Under the pieces are notes generated by a model, which saw only the letters and a program-made list of their open reading frames with translations, ran no database searches and was not told the origin of the DNA. Below, piece by piece: positions 52,014-60,430 of a stretch of 61,164 nucleotides of DNA; the first letter of the stretch is position 1, and the number at the start of each line of letters is the position of its first letter. Source of the DNA: Bacteroides sp. (GTDB taxonomy: Bacteria; Bacteroidota; Bacteroidia; Bacteroidales; Bacteroidaceae); NCBI GenBank assembly GCA_022648295.1, contig JALCME010000026.1:1-61164 (forward strand). Reading direction: 5' to 3'. The translations under genes and the position numbers were made by a program.

Positions 52014-52096
52014 GGGCAAATACCAGAGTGGCCAAATGGGGCAGACTGTAAATCTGCTGGCTTACGCCTTCGGTGGTTCGAATCCATCTTTGCCCA
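52014..52096 (+). tRNA. tRNA-Tyr (anticodon GTA)
   Basis: Acceptor GGGCAAA pairs with TTTGCCC. The anticodon loop is CTGTAAA, giving GTA, with a long variable arm (class II) and discriminator A52096. Confidence 0.95.
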
Positions 52097-52109
52097 CGAT
52101 TTTTCTCTT

Positions 52110-52181
<72 letters not shown>

Positions 52182-52233
52182 CATGAATGAATATAAATGC
52201 TGATTATTAATCAAATAAATAACAAGTAAAGCT

Positions 52234-53418
52234 ATGGCTAAAGAGAAATTCGCACGTACCAAACCGCATGTAAATATTGGTACAATTGGTCATGTAGACC
52301 ACGGTAAAACAACTTTGACTGCTGCTATCACAACTGTGTTGGCGAAGAAAGGTCTTTCTGAGGTTAAATCATTTGACCAGATTGATAATGCTCCTGAGGA
52401 AAAAGAAAGAGGTATTACAATTAATACTTCTCACGTAGAGTATGAAACTGCTGCTCGTCACTATGCTCATGTAGACTGTCCGGGACATGCCGATTATGTA
52501 AAAAATATGGTTACAGGTGCTGCTCAGATGGATGGTGCTATCATTGTAGTTGCTGCAACTGATGGTCCGATGCCTCAAACTCGTGAGCATATTCTTTTGG
52601 CTCGTCAGGTAAATGTACCAAGACTTGTTGTATTTATGAATAAGTGCGATATGGTTGACGATGAAGAGATGTTAGAGCTTGTTGAAATGGAAATGAGAGA
52701 GTTACTCTCTGCTTATGATTTTGACGGTGATAATACTCCGGTTATTCGTGGTTCTGCTTTAGGTGCGTTAAATGGTGTTGAAAAGTGGGAGGAGAAAGTA
52801 ATGGAATTGATGGATGCTGTTGATTCTTGGATTCCACTGCCTCCGCGTGATGTAGATAAACCTTTCTTGATGCCTGTTGAAGATGTATTTTCAATTACAG
52901 GTCGTGGAACTGTAGCAACTGGTCGTATTGAGGCTGGTATTGTTAAAGTTGGCGATGAAATTGAAATTCTTGGCTTGGGCGAAGATAAGAAATCTGTTGT
53001 TACAGGCGTTGAGATGTTCCGTAAGTTATTGGATGAAGGTGAAGCTGGTGACAATGTAGGTTTGTTGCTTCGCGGTGTTGATAAAAATGAAATTAAGCGT
53101 GGAATGGTTCTTTGTAAACCGGGTCAGATTAAACCTCATTCTAAATTTAAAGCATCTATTTATGTTTTGAAGAAAGAAGAAGGTGGCCGTCACACTCCAT
53201 TCCACAATAAATATCGTCCTCAGTTCTATCTTCGTACAATGGATTGTACTGGTGAAATTTCTCTTCCTGAAGGAACAGAGATGGTTATGCCAGGAGATAA
53301 CGTAGCAATAAATGTTGAGTTGATCTATCCAGTTGCATTAAATGTAGGTCTTCGTTTCGCTATTCGTGAAGGTGGACGTACCGTTGGTTCAGGACAGATT
53401 ACTGAAATTTTAGACTAA
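52234..53418 (+). CDS. tuf: Elongation factor Tu
   Basis: 394 residues, full length. This GTPase delivers aminoacyl-tRNA to the ribosome. GTP-binding motifs are GHVDHGKT (19-26), DCPGH (about 81-85) and NKCD (about 136-139), with RGITINTSHVEYET as switch I. It is transcribed with three tRNA genes in front and tRNA-Trp behind. The order tRNA-Thr, tRNA-Tyr, tRNA-Thr, tuf, tRNA-Trp, secE is the common bacterial tufB-like arrangement. Confidence 0.99.
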   Translation: MAKEKFARTKPHVNIGTIGHVDHGKTTLTAAITTVLAKKGLSEVKSFDQIDNAPEEKERGITINTSHVEYETAARHYAHVDCPGHADYVKNMVTGAAQMDGAIIVVAATDGPMPQTREHILLARQVNVPRLVVFMNKCDMVDDEEMLELVEMEMRELLSAYDFDGDNTPVIRGSALGALNGVEKWEEKVMELMDAVDSWIPLPPRDVDKPFLMPVEDVFSITGRGTVATGRIEAGIVKVGDEIEILGLGEDKKSVVTGVEMFRKLLDEGEAGDNVGLLLRGVDKNEIKRGMVLCKPGQIKPHSKFKASIYVLKKEEGGRHTPFHNKYRPQFYLRTMDCTGEISLPEGTEMVMPGDNVAINVELIYPVALNVGLRFAIREGGRTVGSGQITEILD

Positions 53419-53430
53419 TATAAGACTTTG

Positions 53431-53463
53431 AATCAGTTCTTACATAAAGTAAGAACTGATTTA
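53431..53463 (+). terminator. Strong hairpin between tuf and tRNA-Trp
   Basis: AATCAGTTCTTAC (53431-53443) pairs perfectly with GTAAGAACTGATT (53449-53461). The following TATT is a weak T-run, and tRNA-Trp starts 6 bases later with no promoter between. It may be a partial terminator or a processing signal. Confidence 0.7.
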
Positions 53464-53468
53464 TTCAC

Positions 53469-53541
53469 ACGGGAGTAGCTCAGTTGGTAGAGCACCGGTC
53501 TCCAAAACCGGGTGTCGGGAGTTCGAGCCTCTCCTCCCGTG
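53469..53541 (+). tRNA. tRNA-Trp (anticodon CCA)
   Basis: Acceptor ACGGGAG pairs with CTCCCGT. The anticodon loop is CTCCAAA, giving CCA, and the discriminator is G53541. secE starts 15 bases later. Confidence 0.95.
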
Positions 53542-53555
53542 CTAATATTATTGAA

Positions 53556-53747
53556 ATGAAGAAGATAATAGCTTATATTAAAGAAACTTACGACGAACTT
53601 GTCCATAAAGTATCGTGGCCTACGTATTCTGAGCTTACTAGTAGTGCAGTAGCTGTTTTATATGCTTCCCTGATTATTGCACTGATAGTATTTGTGATGG
53701 ACTTCTGCTTCCAAACGCTGATGGAAAGTTTTATTTATCCACATTAA
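53556..53747 (+). CDS. secE: Preprotein translocase subunit SecE
   Basis: 63 residues. It stabilises SecY in the export channel. YIKETYDELVHKVSWPTYSEL is the conserved amphipathic SecE stretch, followed by one membrane helix (about 31-52). The frame is open into tRNA-Trp, but ATG 53556 is the only sensible start. nusG begins 13 bp after the stop. Confidence 0.95.
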   Translation: MKKIIAYIKETYDELVHKVSWPTYSELTSSAVAVLYASLIIALIVFVMDFCFQTLMESFIYPH

Positions 53748-53760
53748 AAACAAGGAGAAA

Positions 53761-54303
53761 ATGTCTGAGATTGAAAAGAAATGGTACGTTTTGCGTGCTA
53801 TTAGTGGGAAAGAAGCCAAGGTTAAAGAGTATCTTGAAGCTGATATAAAAAACAGCGATCTTGGTGATTACGTATCTCAGGTTTTGATTCCTACCGAAAA
53901 AGTTTATCAGGTTCGTAATGGCAAGAAGATTGTCAAAGAAAGAAGTTACCTCCCTGGTTATGTTTTGGTAGAAGCTGCCTTGGTTGGTGAGGTTGCTCAT
54001 CATTTGAGAAATACGCCTAACGTGATTGGATTTTTAGGAGGGACGGATAAGCCTGTTCCTTTAAGACAATCTGAAGTAAATCGTATACTTGGTACGGTGG
54101 ATGAACTACAAGATGCAGGTGAAGAATTAAATATTCCGTATGTTGTAGGCGAGACGGTAAAAGTGACTTTTGGTCCTTTTAGCGGATTTAGCGGTATTAT
54201 AGAAGAAGTGAATACCGAGAAGAAAAAGTTAAAGGTCATGGTAAAGATATTTGGGCGGAAGACTCCGCTTGAATTAGGCTTTATGCAAGTAGAAAAAGAA
54301 TAG
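53761..54303 (+). CDS. nusG: Transcription elongation/antitermination factor NusG
   Basis: 180 residues. It binds the RNA polymerase clamp and couples it to the ribosome or Rho. The N-domain begins KKWYVLRAISGKEAKVKEYL and contains RSYLPGYVLVEA and NVIGFLGG, and the C-terminal KOW domain has GETVKVTFGPFSGFSGIIEEVN (about 128-149). It lies between secE and the L11 gene, the usual order. Confidence 0.98.
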   Translation: MSEIEKKWYVLRAISGKEAKVKEYLEADIKNSDLGDYVSQVLIPTEKVYQVRNGKKIVKERSYLPGYVLVEAALVGEVAHHLRNTPNVIGFLGGTDKPVPLRQSEVNRILGTVDELQDAGEELNIPYVVGETVKVTFGPFSGFSGIIEEVNTEKKKLKVMVKIFGRKTPLELGFMQVEKE

Positions 54304-54357
54304 TGTAGATGTTACGCTATAGTATTCTTAATTATTGTTTATAATAAAACTAAGAAA

Positions 54358-54801
54358 ATGGCTAAAGAAGTTGCTGGAATAATCAAATTACAGATTAAAG
54401 GAGGCGCAGCAAATCCATCACCTCCCGTGGGACCTGCACTTGGTTCGAAGGGTATTAATATTATGGAGTTTTGCAAGCAATTTAATGCCAGAACCCAAGA
54501 CAAAGCTGGTAAAATCCTGCCTGTGATTATTACTTATTATTCAGATAAGTCTTTTGATTTTGTAATTAAAACTCCTCCTGTTGCTATTCAATTGCTTGAA
54601 ATAGCAAAGATTAAGGGTGGGTCCGCTGAACCGAATCGTAAAAAAGTTGCTGAAGTTAGTTGGGAACAGATTAAGACGATTGCTCAGGATAAAATCGTGG
54701 ATTTAAACTGTTTTACTGTAGAAGCAGCGATGAGAATGGTTGCCGGTACAGCAAGAAGTATGGGCATTACTGTAAAAGGAGAATTCCCGGTTAATAATTA
54801 A
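54358..54801 (+). CDS. rplK: Ribosomal protein uL11
   Basis: 147 residues. It forms the base of the stalk and the GTPase-associated centre with 23S rRNA. KLQIKGGAANPSPPVGPALG and the following GINIMEFCKQFN are the L11 signature. Its C-terminal RNA-binding half includes GTARSMGI. rplA follows after 15 bp. Confidence 0.98.
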   Translation: MAKEVAGIIKLQIKGGAANPSPPVGPALGSKGINIMEFCKQFNARTQDKAGKILPVIITYYSDKSFDFVIKTPPVAIQLLEIAKIKGGSAEPNRKKVAEVSWEQIKTIAQDKIVDLNCFTVEAAMRMVAGTARSMGITVKGEFPVNN

Positions 54802-54816
54802 TAAACTTCAATTAGA

Positions 54817-55515
54817 ATGGGTAAACTGACAAAAAATCAAAAGTTAGCTGCAGAAAAGATTGAAGCTGGGAAGGCATATTCACTAAAGGAAGCTGCATCT
54901 TTGGTAAAAGAAATTTCTTTCACCAAATTTGATGCCTCTTTGGATATTGATGTGCGTTTGGGTGTTGATCCGCGTAAAGCAAATCAAATGGTGAGAGGTG
55001 TCGTTTCGCTTCCTCATGGGACTGGTAAAGTGACCCGTGTGTTGGTGCTGTGTACACCAGATCTTGAAGCTGCTGCAAAAGAAGCTGGAGCTGACTATGT
55101 TGGTCTTGATGATTATATTGAAAAGATCAAAGGTGGATGGACTGATGTGGATGTAATTATCACGATGCCATCTATTATGGGAAAAATAGGTGCCTTAGGC
55201 CGTGTGCTTGGACCTCGTGGATTAATGCCTAATCCAAAGAGTGGTACCGTTACTATGGATGTTGCTAAAGCTGTAAAAGAAGTAAAACAAGGTAAAATTG
55301 ATTTTAAGGTAGATAAAAGTGGTATTGTTCATACTTCTATTGGTAAAATTTCATTTAGTACTGAACAAATTCGCGATAATGCGCGAGAATTTATCGCTAC
55401 TTTAAATAAATTAAAACCGACTGCAGCTAAAGGTGCATATATTAAGAGTATTTATCTTTCTAGTACAATGAGTGCGGGTGTTAAAATTGATCCGAAATCA
55501 GTGGAAGAAATCTAA
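54817..55515 (+). CDS. rplA: Ribosomal protein uL1
   Basis: 232 residues, full length. The L1-stalk protein moves deacylated tRNA out of the E site, and in many bacteria it represses its own operon. Conserved elements are FDASLDIDVRLGVDPRKANQ and GKIGALGRVLGPRGLMPNPK, the latter being the family signature. Confidence 0.98.
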   Translation: MGKLTKNQKLAAEKIEAGKAYSLKEAASLVKEISFTKFDASLDIDVRLGVDPRKANQMVRGVVSLPHGTGKVTRVLVLCTPDLEAAAKEAGADYVGLDDYIEKIKGGWTDVDVIITMPSIMGKIGALGRVLGPRGLMPNPKSGTVTMDVAKAVKEVKQGKIDFKVDKSGIVHTSIGKISFSTEQIRDNAREFIATLNKLKPTAAKGAYIKSIYLSSTMSAGVKIDPKSVEEI

Positions 55516-55531
55516 TAAAATGGAATGAATA

Positions 55532-56050
55532 ATGAGAAAGGAAGATAAAAGTGCGATTATAGAGCATATTGCTGCTACGGTTAAAGAGTACGGGCATTTC
55601 TATTTAGTAGATACAACGGCTATGAATGCTGCTTCTACAAGTGCATTGAGAAGGGAATGCTTTAAGGCTGATATCAAGCTGATGGTAGTTAAGAATACTC
55701 TTCTTCACAAAGCTTTAGAAACTTTGGATGAGGATTTTTCCCAGCTATACGGATGCCTTAAGGGAACAACTGCTGTAATGTTTTGTAATGTTGCAAACGT
55801 TCCGGCTAAGCTTATTAAGGATAAAGCTAAAGATGGTATTCCCGGATTAAAAGCTGCATATGCAGAGGACAGTTTTTATATTGGCGCCGATCAATTGGAT
55901 GCTCTTGTAGGCATTAAGAGTAAAAATGAGGTTATTGCTGAAATTGTGGCTTTGCTACAATCGCCAGCCAAAAATGTTATTTCTGCTCTTCAATCAGGCG
56001 GCAATACTCTTCATGGAGTGTTAAAAGCTCTTGGTGAAAGAGGAGAATAG
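55532..56050 (+). CDS. rplJ: Ribosomal protein uL10
   Basis: 172 residues. It anchors L7/L12 dimers to the ribosome. MRKEDKSAIIEHIAATVKEY begins the L10 fold, and the C-terminal helix (VIAEIVALLQSPAKNVISAL) binds L12. It starts 16 bp after rplA and is followed by rplL, as usual. Confidence 0.97.
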   Translation: MRKEDKSAIIEHIAATVKEYGHFYLVDTTAMNAASTSALRRECFKADIKLMVVKNTLLHKALETLDEDFSQLYGCLKGTTAVMFCNVANVPAKLIKDKAKDGIPGLKAAYAEDSFYIGADQLDALVGIKSKNEVIAEIVALLQSPAKNVISALQSGGNTLHGVLKALGERGE

Positions 56051-56095
56051 TTTTATAATAAAAAATAGTAATTAAATAATTTAAATCATACAAAA

Positions 56096-56473
56096 ATGGC
56101 AGATTTGAAAGCTTTTGCAGAACAATTAGTTAACTTGACAGTAAAAGAAGTTAATGAACTTGCGACTATCCTTAAAGAAGAATATGGTATTGAACCTGCA
56201 GCAGCTGCTGTTGCTGTTGCAGCTGGTGCTGCAGCAGGAAGTTCGGCAGCCGCAGAAGAGAAAACTTCTTTTGACGTAGTTTTGAAGAGTGCCGGTGCAG
56301 CTAAACTTCAAGTTGTTAAAGCTGTTAAGGAAGCTTGCGGCCTTGGCTTGAAGGAAGCAAAGGATTTGGTAGATGGTGCTCCTAATGTAGTGAAAGAAGG
56401 TTTAGCTAAGGACGAAGCGGAATCATTGAAGAAAACATTGGAAGAAGCTGGAGCTGAAGTTGAACTTAAATAG
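56096..56473 (+). CDS. rplL: Ribosomal protein bL12
   Basis: 125 residues, acidic. The N-terminal dimerisation helices and an Ala-rich hinge (about 36-55) are followed by the C-domain with EKTSFDVVLKSAGAAKLQVV and EACGLGLKEAKDLVDGAP. The stalk protein recruits translation GTPases. A hairpin with T-run follows at 56499-56537. Confidence 0.98.
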   Translation: MADLKAFAEQLVNLTVKEVNELATILKEEYGIEPAAAAVAVAAGAAAGSSAAAEEKTSFDVVLKSAGAAKLQVVKAVKEACGLGLKEAKDLVDGAPNVVKEGLAKDEAESLKKTLEEAGAEVELK

Positions 56474-56498
56474 TATTCACCTGTAAATCAGGTAATTC

Positions 56499-56537
56499 GG
56501 TTAAGAATCCTTCTTTTAAAGGGTTCTTAACCTTTTT
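56499..56537 (+). terminator. rplL-rpoB attenuator hairpin
   Basis: GGTTAAGAATCC (56499-56510) pairs with GGGTTCTTAACC (56521-56532) apart from one mismatch position, followed by TTTTT. It lies in the rplL-rpoB gap, where partial terminators are known in other bacteria. A smaller stem, ACCTG/CAGGT, precedes it at 56479-56493. Confidence 0.75.
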
Positions 56538-56578
56538 GTGTATATAATTAAAATTAAGTTCTACAAATCCGTTAACAG

Positions 56579-59500
56579 ATGTCTTCAAATACTGTAAATC
56601 AAAGAATTAATTTTGCTTCTGCAAAGAATCCACTTGAATATCCGGATTTTTTGGAAGTACAATTAAAGTCATTCAAAGACTTTTTACAACTGGATACCCC
56701 ACCTGAGAAGCGTAAAAATGAGGGATTGTATAAAGTATTTGCTGAAAACTTCCCTATTGCCGATACAAGAAACAACTTTGTTCTTGAATTTTTGGACTAT
56801 TATATTGATCCGCCGCGTTATACCATTGAAGATTGTATAGAGCGTGGGCTCACTTATAGTGTGCCTTTAAAAGCAAAACTGAAGTTATATTGCACTGATC
56901 CTGATCATGAGGATTTTGATACAGTCATTCAGGATGTCTTTTTGGGTCCTATTCCTTATATGACTGAAAAGGCGACTTTTGTCATTAATGGGGCAGAGCG
57001 TGTTGTTGTTTCTCAACTTCATCGTTCTCCGGGTGTATTTTTTGGTCAGAGCTTGCATGCAAATGGAACGAAGCTCTATTCTGCACGTATTATTCCATTT
57101 AAAGGTTCTTGGATTGAATTTGCAACCGACATTAATAATGTTATGTATGCTTATATTGATCGTAAGAAAAAACTACCTGTTACGACTTTATTGCGTGCAA
57201 TAGGCTTTGAAAATGATAAAGATATTCTTGAGATATTTAATTTAGCTGAGGAAATAAAAGTTACTAAAACAAATCTTAAAAAGGTTTTAGGGCATAAGCT
57301 TGCAGCTCGTGTATTGAAGACTTGGATTGAGGACTTTGTGGATGAAGATACAGGTGAGGTTGTTTCTATTGAGCGTAATGAGGTTGTCATTGATAGAGAA
57401 ACGGTGATTGAACCAGAGCATATTGATGTGATATTAGAATCAGGTGTTCAAAATATTCTTGTTCATAAAGAAGAACCTAATCAGTCTGACTATTCCATTA
57501 TTTACAATACATTACAGAAAGATCCTAGCAATTCAGAAAAAGAAGCTGTACTGTATATTTATCGTCAGTTGAGAAATGCGGACCCTGCGGATGATGCTAG
57601 TGCGCGGGAGGTAATTAATAATTTGTTCTTCTCGGAAAAAAGATATGATTTAGGAGAGGTTGGGCGCTACAGAATCAATAAAAAATTGAATCTGGCGACT
57701 GATATGGATGTGCGCGTTCTTACTAAAGAGGATATTATTGAAATAATCAAATATTTGATAGAATTGATTAATTCAAAAGCAGATGTGGATGATATAGATC
57801 ATTTAAGTAATCGTCGTGTGCGTACTGTAGGTGAACAGCTTTCTAATCAGTTTGCAATTGGTTTGGCTCGGATGTCCCGAACAATTCGCGAGCGTATGAA
57901 TGTTCGGGATAATGAGGTGTTTACTCCAATAGACTTAATTAATGCAAAAACCATATCTTCTGTAATTAATTCATTCTTTGGGACAAATGCCTTATCTCAA
58001 TTTATGGATCAAACTAACCCGTTGGCCGAGATTACACATAAGCGTCGTATGTCTGCTTTAGGTCCTGGGGGATTGTCACGTGAACGTGCTGGTTTTGAGG
58101 TGCGAGATGTTCATTATACTCATTATGGTCGTCTTTGTCCTATTGAAACTCCTGAGGGGCCTAATATTGGTTTGATTTCGTCTTTATGTGTTTTTGCAAA
58201 GATTAATGATCTTGGCTTTATTGAAACCCCTTATCGTAAGGTTGAGAATGGGAAAGTAGATATTACAAACGATGGTTTGGTTTATTTGACTGCTGAAGAA
58301 GAAGAATCTAAGATAATAGCTCAGGGGAATGCTCCACTTGAAGATGATGGAACTTTTGCACGTGATAAGATAAAAGCCCGACAGGATGCTGATTATCCCG
58401 TAGTCTCTCCCGAAGAAGTAGAGCTTATGGATGTTTCTCCGCAGCAAATAGCATCTATTGCGGCGTCTTTGATTCCTTTCTTGGAACATGATGATGCGAA
58501 TCGTGCTTTAATGGGATCAAACATGATGCGTCAGGCTGTTCCTTTGTTGAGAAATGAGGCCCCTATTGTGGGAACTGGCATTGAAGGTCAGTTGGTTAGA
58601 GACTCTCGGACTCAAATAACTGCAGAAGGAGATGGGGTAATTGATTTTGTGGATGCAACAACTATTAGAATATTATATGATCGTACAGACGATGAGGAGT
58701 TTGTTAGTTTTGAATCTGCTTTGAAAGAATATTCTATTCCTAAATGGCGTCGTACTAATCAAAATATGACAATAGACCTTCGTCCTATCTGTGAAAAAGG
58801 ACAACGGGTTACTAAAGGACAGATCTTAACTGAAGGATATTCTACGGAAAATGGAGAATTAGCTTTAGGAAAAAATTTGTTGGTTGCATATATGCCTTGG
58901 CAGGGCTACAATTATGAAGATGCTATTGTGCTTAATGAACGCGTTGTTCGTGAAGATATTTTGACTTCTGTCCATGTAGAGGAATACTCATTAGAAGTTC
59001 GTGAGACTAAGAGGGGAATGGAAGAATTGACTTCTGATATCCCGAATGTGAGTGAAGAAGCCACGAAGGATTTAGATGAAAATGGAATAGTTCGTGTTGG
59101 AGCTCGGATTCAGCCAGGGGATATTTTGATAGGAAAAATAACTCCTAAGGGTGAGTCAGATCCTTCTCCTGAGGAAAAATTACTTCGTGCTATATTTGGT
59201 GATAAGGCAGGGGATGTGAAAGATGCTTCTTTGAAAGCTTCACCATCTTTAAAAGGCGTTGTTATTAATAAGCGCTTATTTTCTCGTGTAATTAAAACTC
59301 GTAGTTCAAAATTAGCTGATAAAGCTTTGTTGCCGAAGATAGACGATGAATTTGATGCAAAAGTTGCTGATTTAAAGTCTGTTTTGATCAAGAAATTGTT
59401 GAAGTTGACAGCGAATCGGGTATCAGAAGGTGTGAAAGATTACATGGGGGCTGATGTTATAGCTAAGGGAGCTACTTTTTCTGCATCTGATTTTAGTGAT

Positions 59501-60391
59501 TTAGATTTTACGTCAATTCAATTGAGCAATTGGACTAGTGATCAACATATTAATGGTATGGTTCGTGACTTGATAACGAACTTTATTAAGAAATACAAAG
59601 AGTTGGACGCTGAATTGAAACGTAAAAAGTTTGCTATTACGATTGGTGATGAGCTTCCTGCAGGCATTATTCAAATGGCTAAGGTTTATATTGCAAAGAA
59701 GCGTAAGATTGGTGTAGGGGATAAAATGGCAGGACGTCATGGTAATAAAGGAATTGTTTCCCGTATAGTACGTCAGGAAGATATGCCATTTCTTGCAGAT
59801 GGTACACCGGTTGATATTGTCTTAAACCCATTAGGGGTACCTTCTCGTATGAATATTGGTCAGATTTTTGAGGCTGTTTTGGGTAGTGCTGGGAAAAAAT
59901 TAGGTGTAAAGTTTGCAACTCCGATTTTTGATGGGGCTACTTTGGATAATTTGAATGAGTGGACTGATAAAGCTGAGCTTCCTCGATATGGAAAAACTTC
60001 ATTATATGATGGCGGCACCGGTGAGCCATTCGATCAACAGGCTACGGTAGGCGTTACTTATATGTTGAAATTGGGACATATGGTGGAAGATAAAATGCAT
60101 GCACGCTCTATTGGTCCATACTCTTTAATTACTCAACAACCATTAGGAGGTAAAGCTCAGTTTGGAGGACAACGTTTTGGAGAGATGGAGGTTTGGGCTT
60201 TGGAGGCGTTTGGCGCTGCGCATATATTGCAGGAAATTTTGACTATTAAATCTGATGATGTTGTTGGTCGTTCGAAAGCTTATGAAGCAATTGTGAAAGG
60301 TGAACCTATGCCACAACCTGGTATTCCTGAGTCTCTGAATGTTTTATTGCATGAATTAAGAGGTTTGGGACTTAGCATTAATTTAGAATAA
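56579..60391 (+). CDS. rpoB: RNA polymerase beta subunit
   Basis: 1270 residues, full length. Recognisable blocks include GAERVVVSQLHRSPGVFF (N-terminal), the rifampicin-binding region around SQFMDQTNPLAEITHKRRMSALG and GLSRERAGFEVRDVHYTHYG, PIETPEGPNIGLI, and near the C-terminus KLGHMVEDKMHARSIGPYSL and GKAQFGGQRFGEMEVWALEA. The rifampicin-pocket residues seen (D, H and S of the cluster) are the sensitive wild-type ones. rpoC follows after 39 bp. Confidence 0.99.
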   Translation: MSSNTVNQRINFASAKNPLEYPDFLEVQLKSFKDFLQLDTPPEKRKNEGLYKVFAENFPIADTRNNFVLEFLDYYIDPPRYTIEDCIERGLTYSVPLKAKLKLYCTDPDHEDFDTVIQDVFLGPIPYMTEKATFVINGAERVVVSQLHRSPGVFFGQSLHANGTKLYSARIIPFKGSWIEFATDINNVMYAYIDRKKKLPVTTLLRAIGFENDKDILEIFNLAEEIKVTKTNLKKVLGHKLAARVLKTWIEDFVDEDTGEVVSIERNEVVIDRETVIEPEHIDVILESGVQNILVHKEEPNQSDYSIIYNTLQKDPSNSEKEAVLYIYRQLRNADPADDASAREVINNLFFSEKRYDLGEVGRYRINKKLNLATDMDVRVLTKEDIIEIIKYLIELINSKADVDDIDHLSNRRVRTVGEQLSNQFAIGLARMSRTIRERMNVRDNEVFTPIDLINAKTISSVINSFFGTNALSQFMDQTNPLAEITHKRRMSALGPGGLSRERAGFEVRDVHYTHYGRLCPIETPEGPNIGLISSLCVFAKINDLGFIETPYRKVENGKVDITNDGLVYLTAEEEESKIIAQGNAPLEDDGTFARDKIKARQDADYPVVSPEEVELMDVSPQQIASIAASLIPFLEHDDANRALMGSNMMRQAVPLLRNEAPIVGTGIEGQLVRDSRTQITAEGDGVIDFVDATTIRILYDRTDDEEFVSFESALKEYSIPKWRRTNQNMTIDLRPICEKGQRVTKGQILTEGYSTENGELALGKNLLVAYMPWQGYNYEDAIVLNERVVREDILTSVHVEEYSLEVRETKRGMEELTSDIPNVSEEATKDLDENGIVRVGARIQPGDILIGKITPKGESDPSPEEKLLRAIFGDKAGDVKDASLKASPSLKGVVINKRLFSRVIKTRSSKLADKALLPKIDDEFDAKVADLKSVLIKKLLKLTANRVSEGVKDYMGADVIAKGATFSASDFSDLDFTSIQLSNWTSDQHINGMVRDLITNFIKKYKELDAELKRKKFAITIGDELPAGIIQMAKVYIAKKRKIGVGDKMAGRHGNKGIVSRIVRQEDMPFLADGTPVDIVLNPLGVPSRMNIGQIFEAVLGSAGKKLGVKFATPIFDGATLDNLNEWTDKAELPRYGKTSLYDGGTGEPFDQQATVGVTYMLKLGHMVEDKMHARSIGPYSLITQQPLGGKAQFGGQRFGEMEVWALEAFGAAHILQEILTIKSDDVVGRSKAYEAIVKGEPMPQPGIPESLNVLLHELRGLGLSINLE

Positions 60392-60430
60392 TGATTATAT
60401 TGTCGATTATCAATTTTTATATATAAAAGT

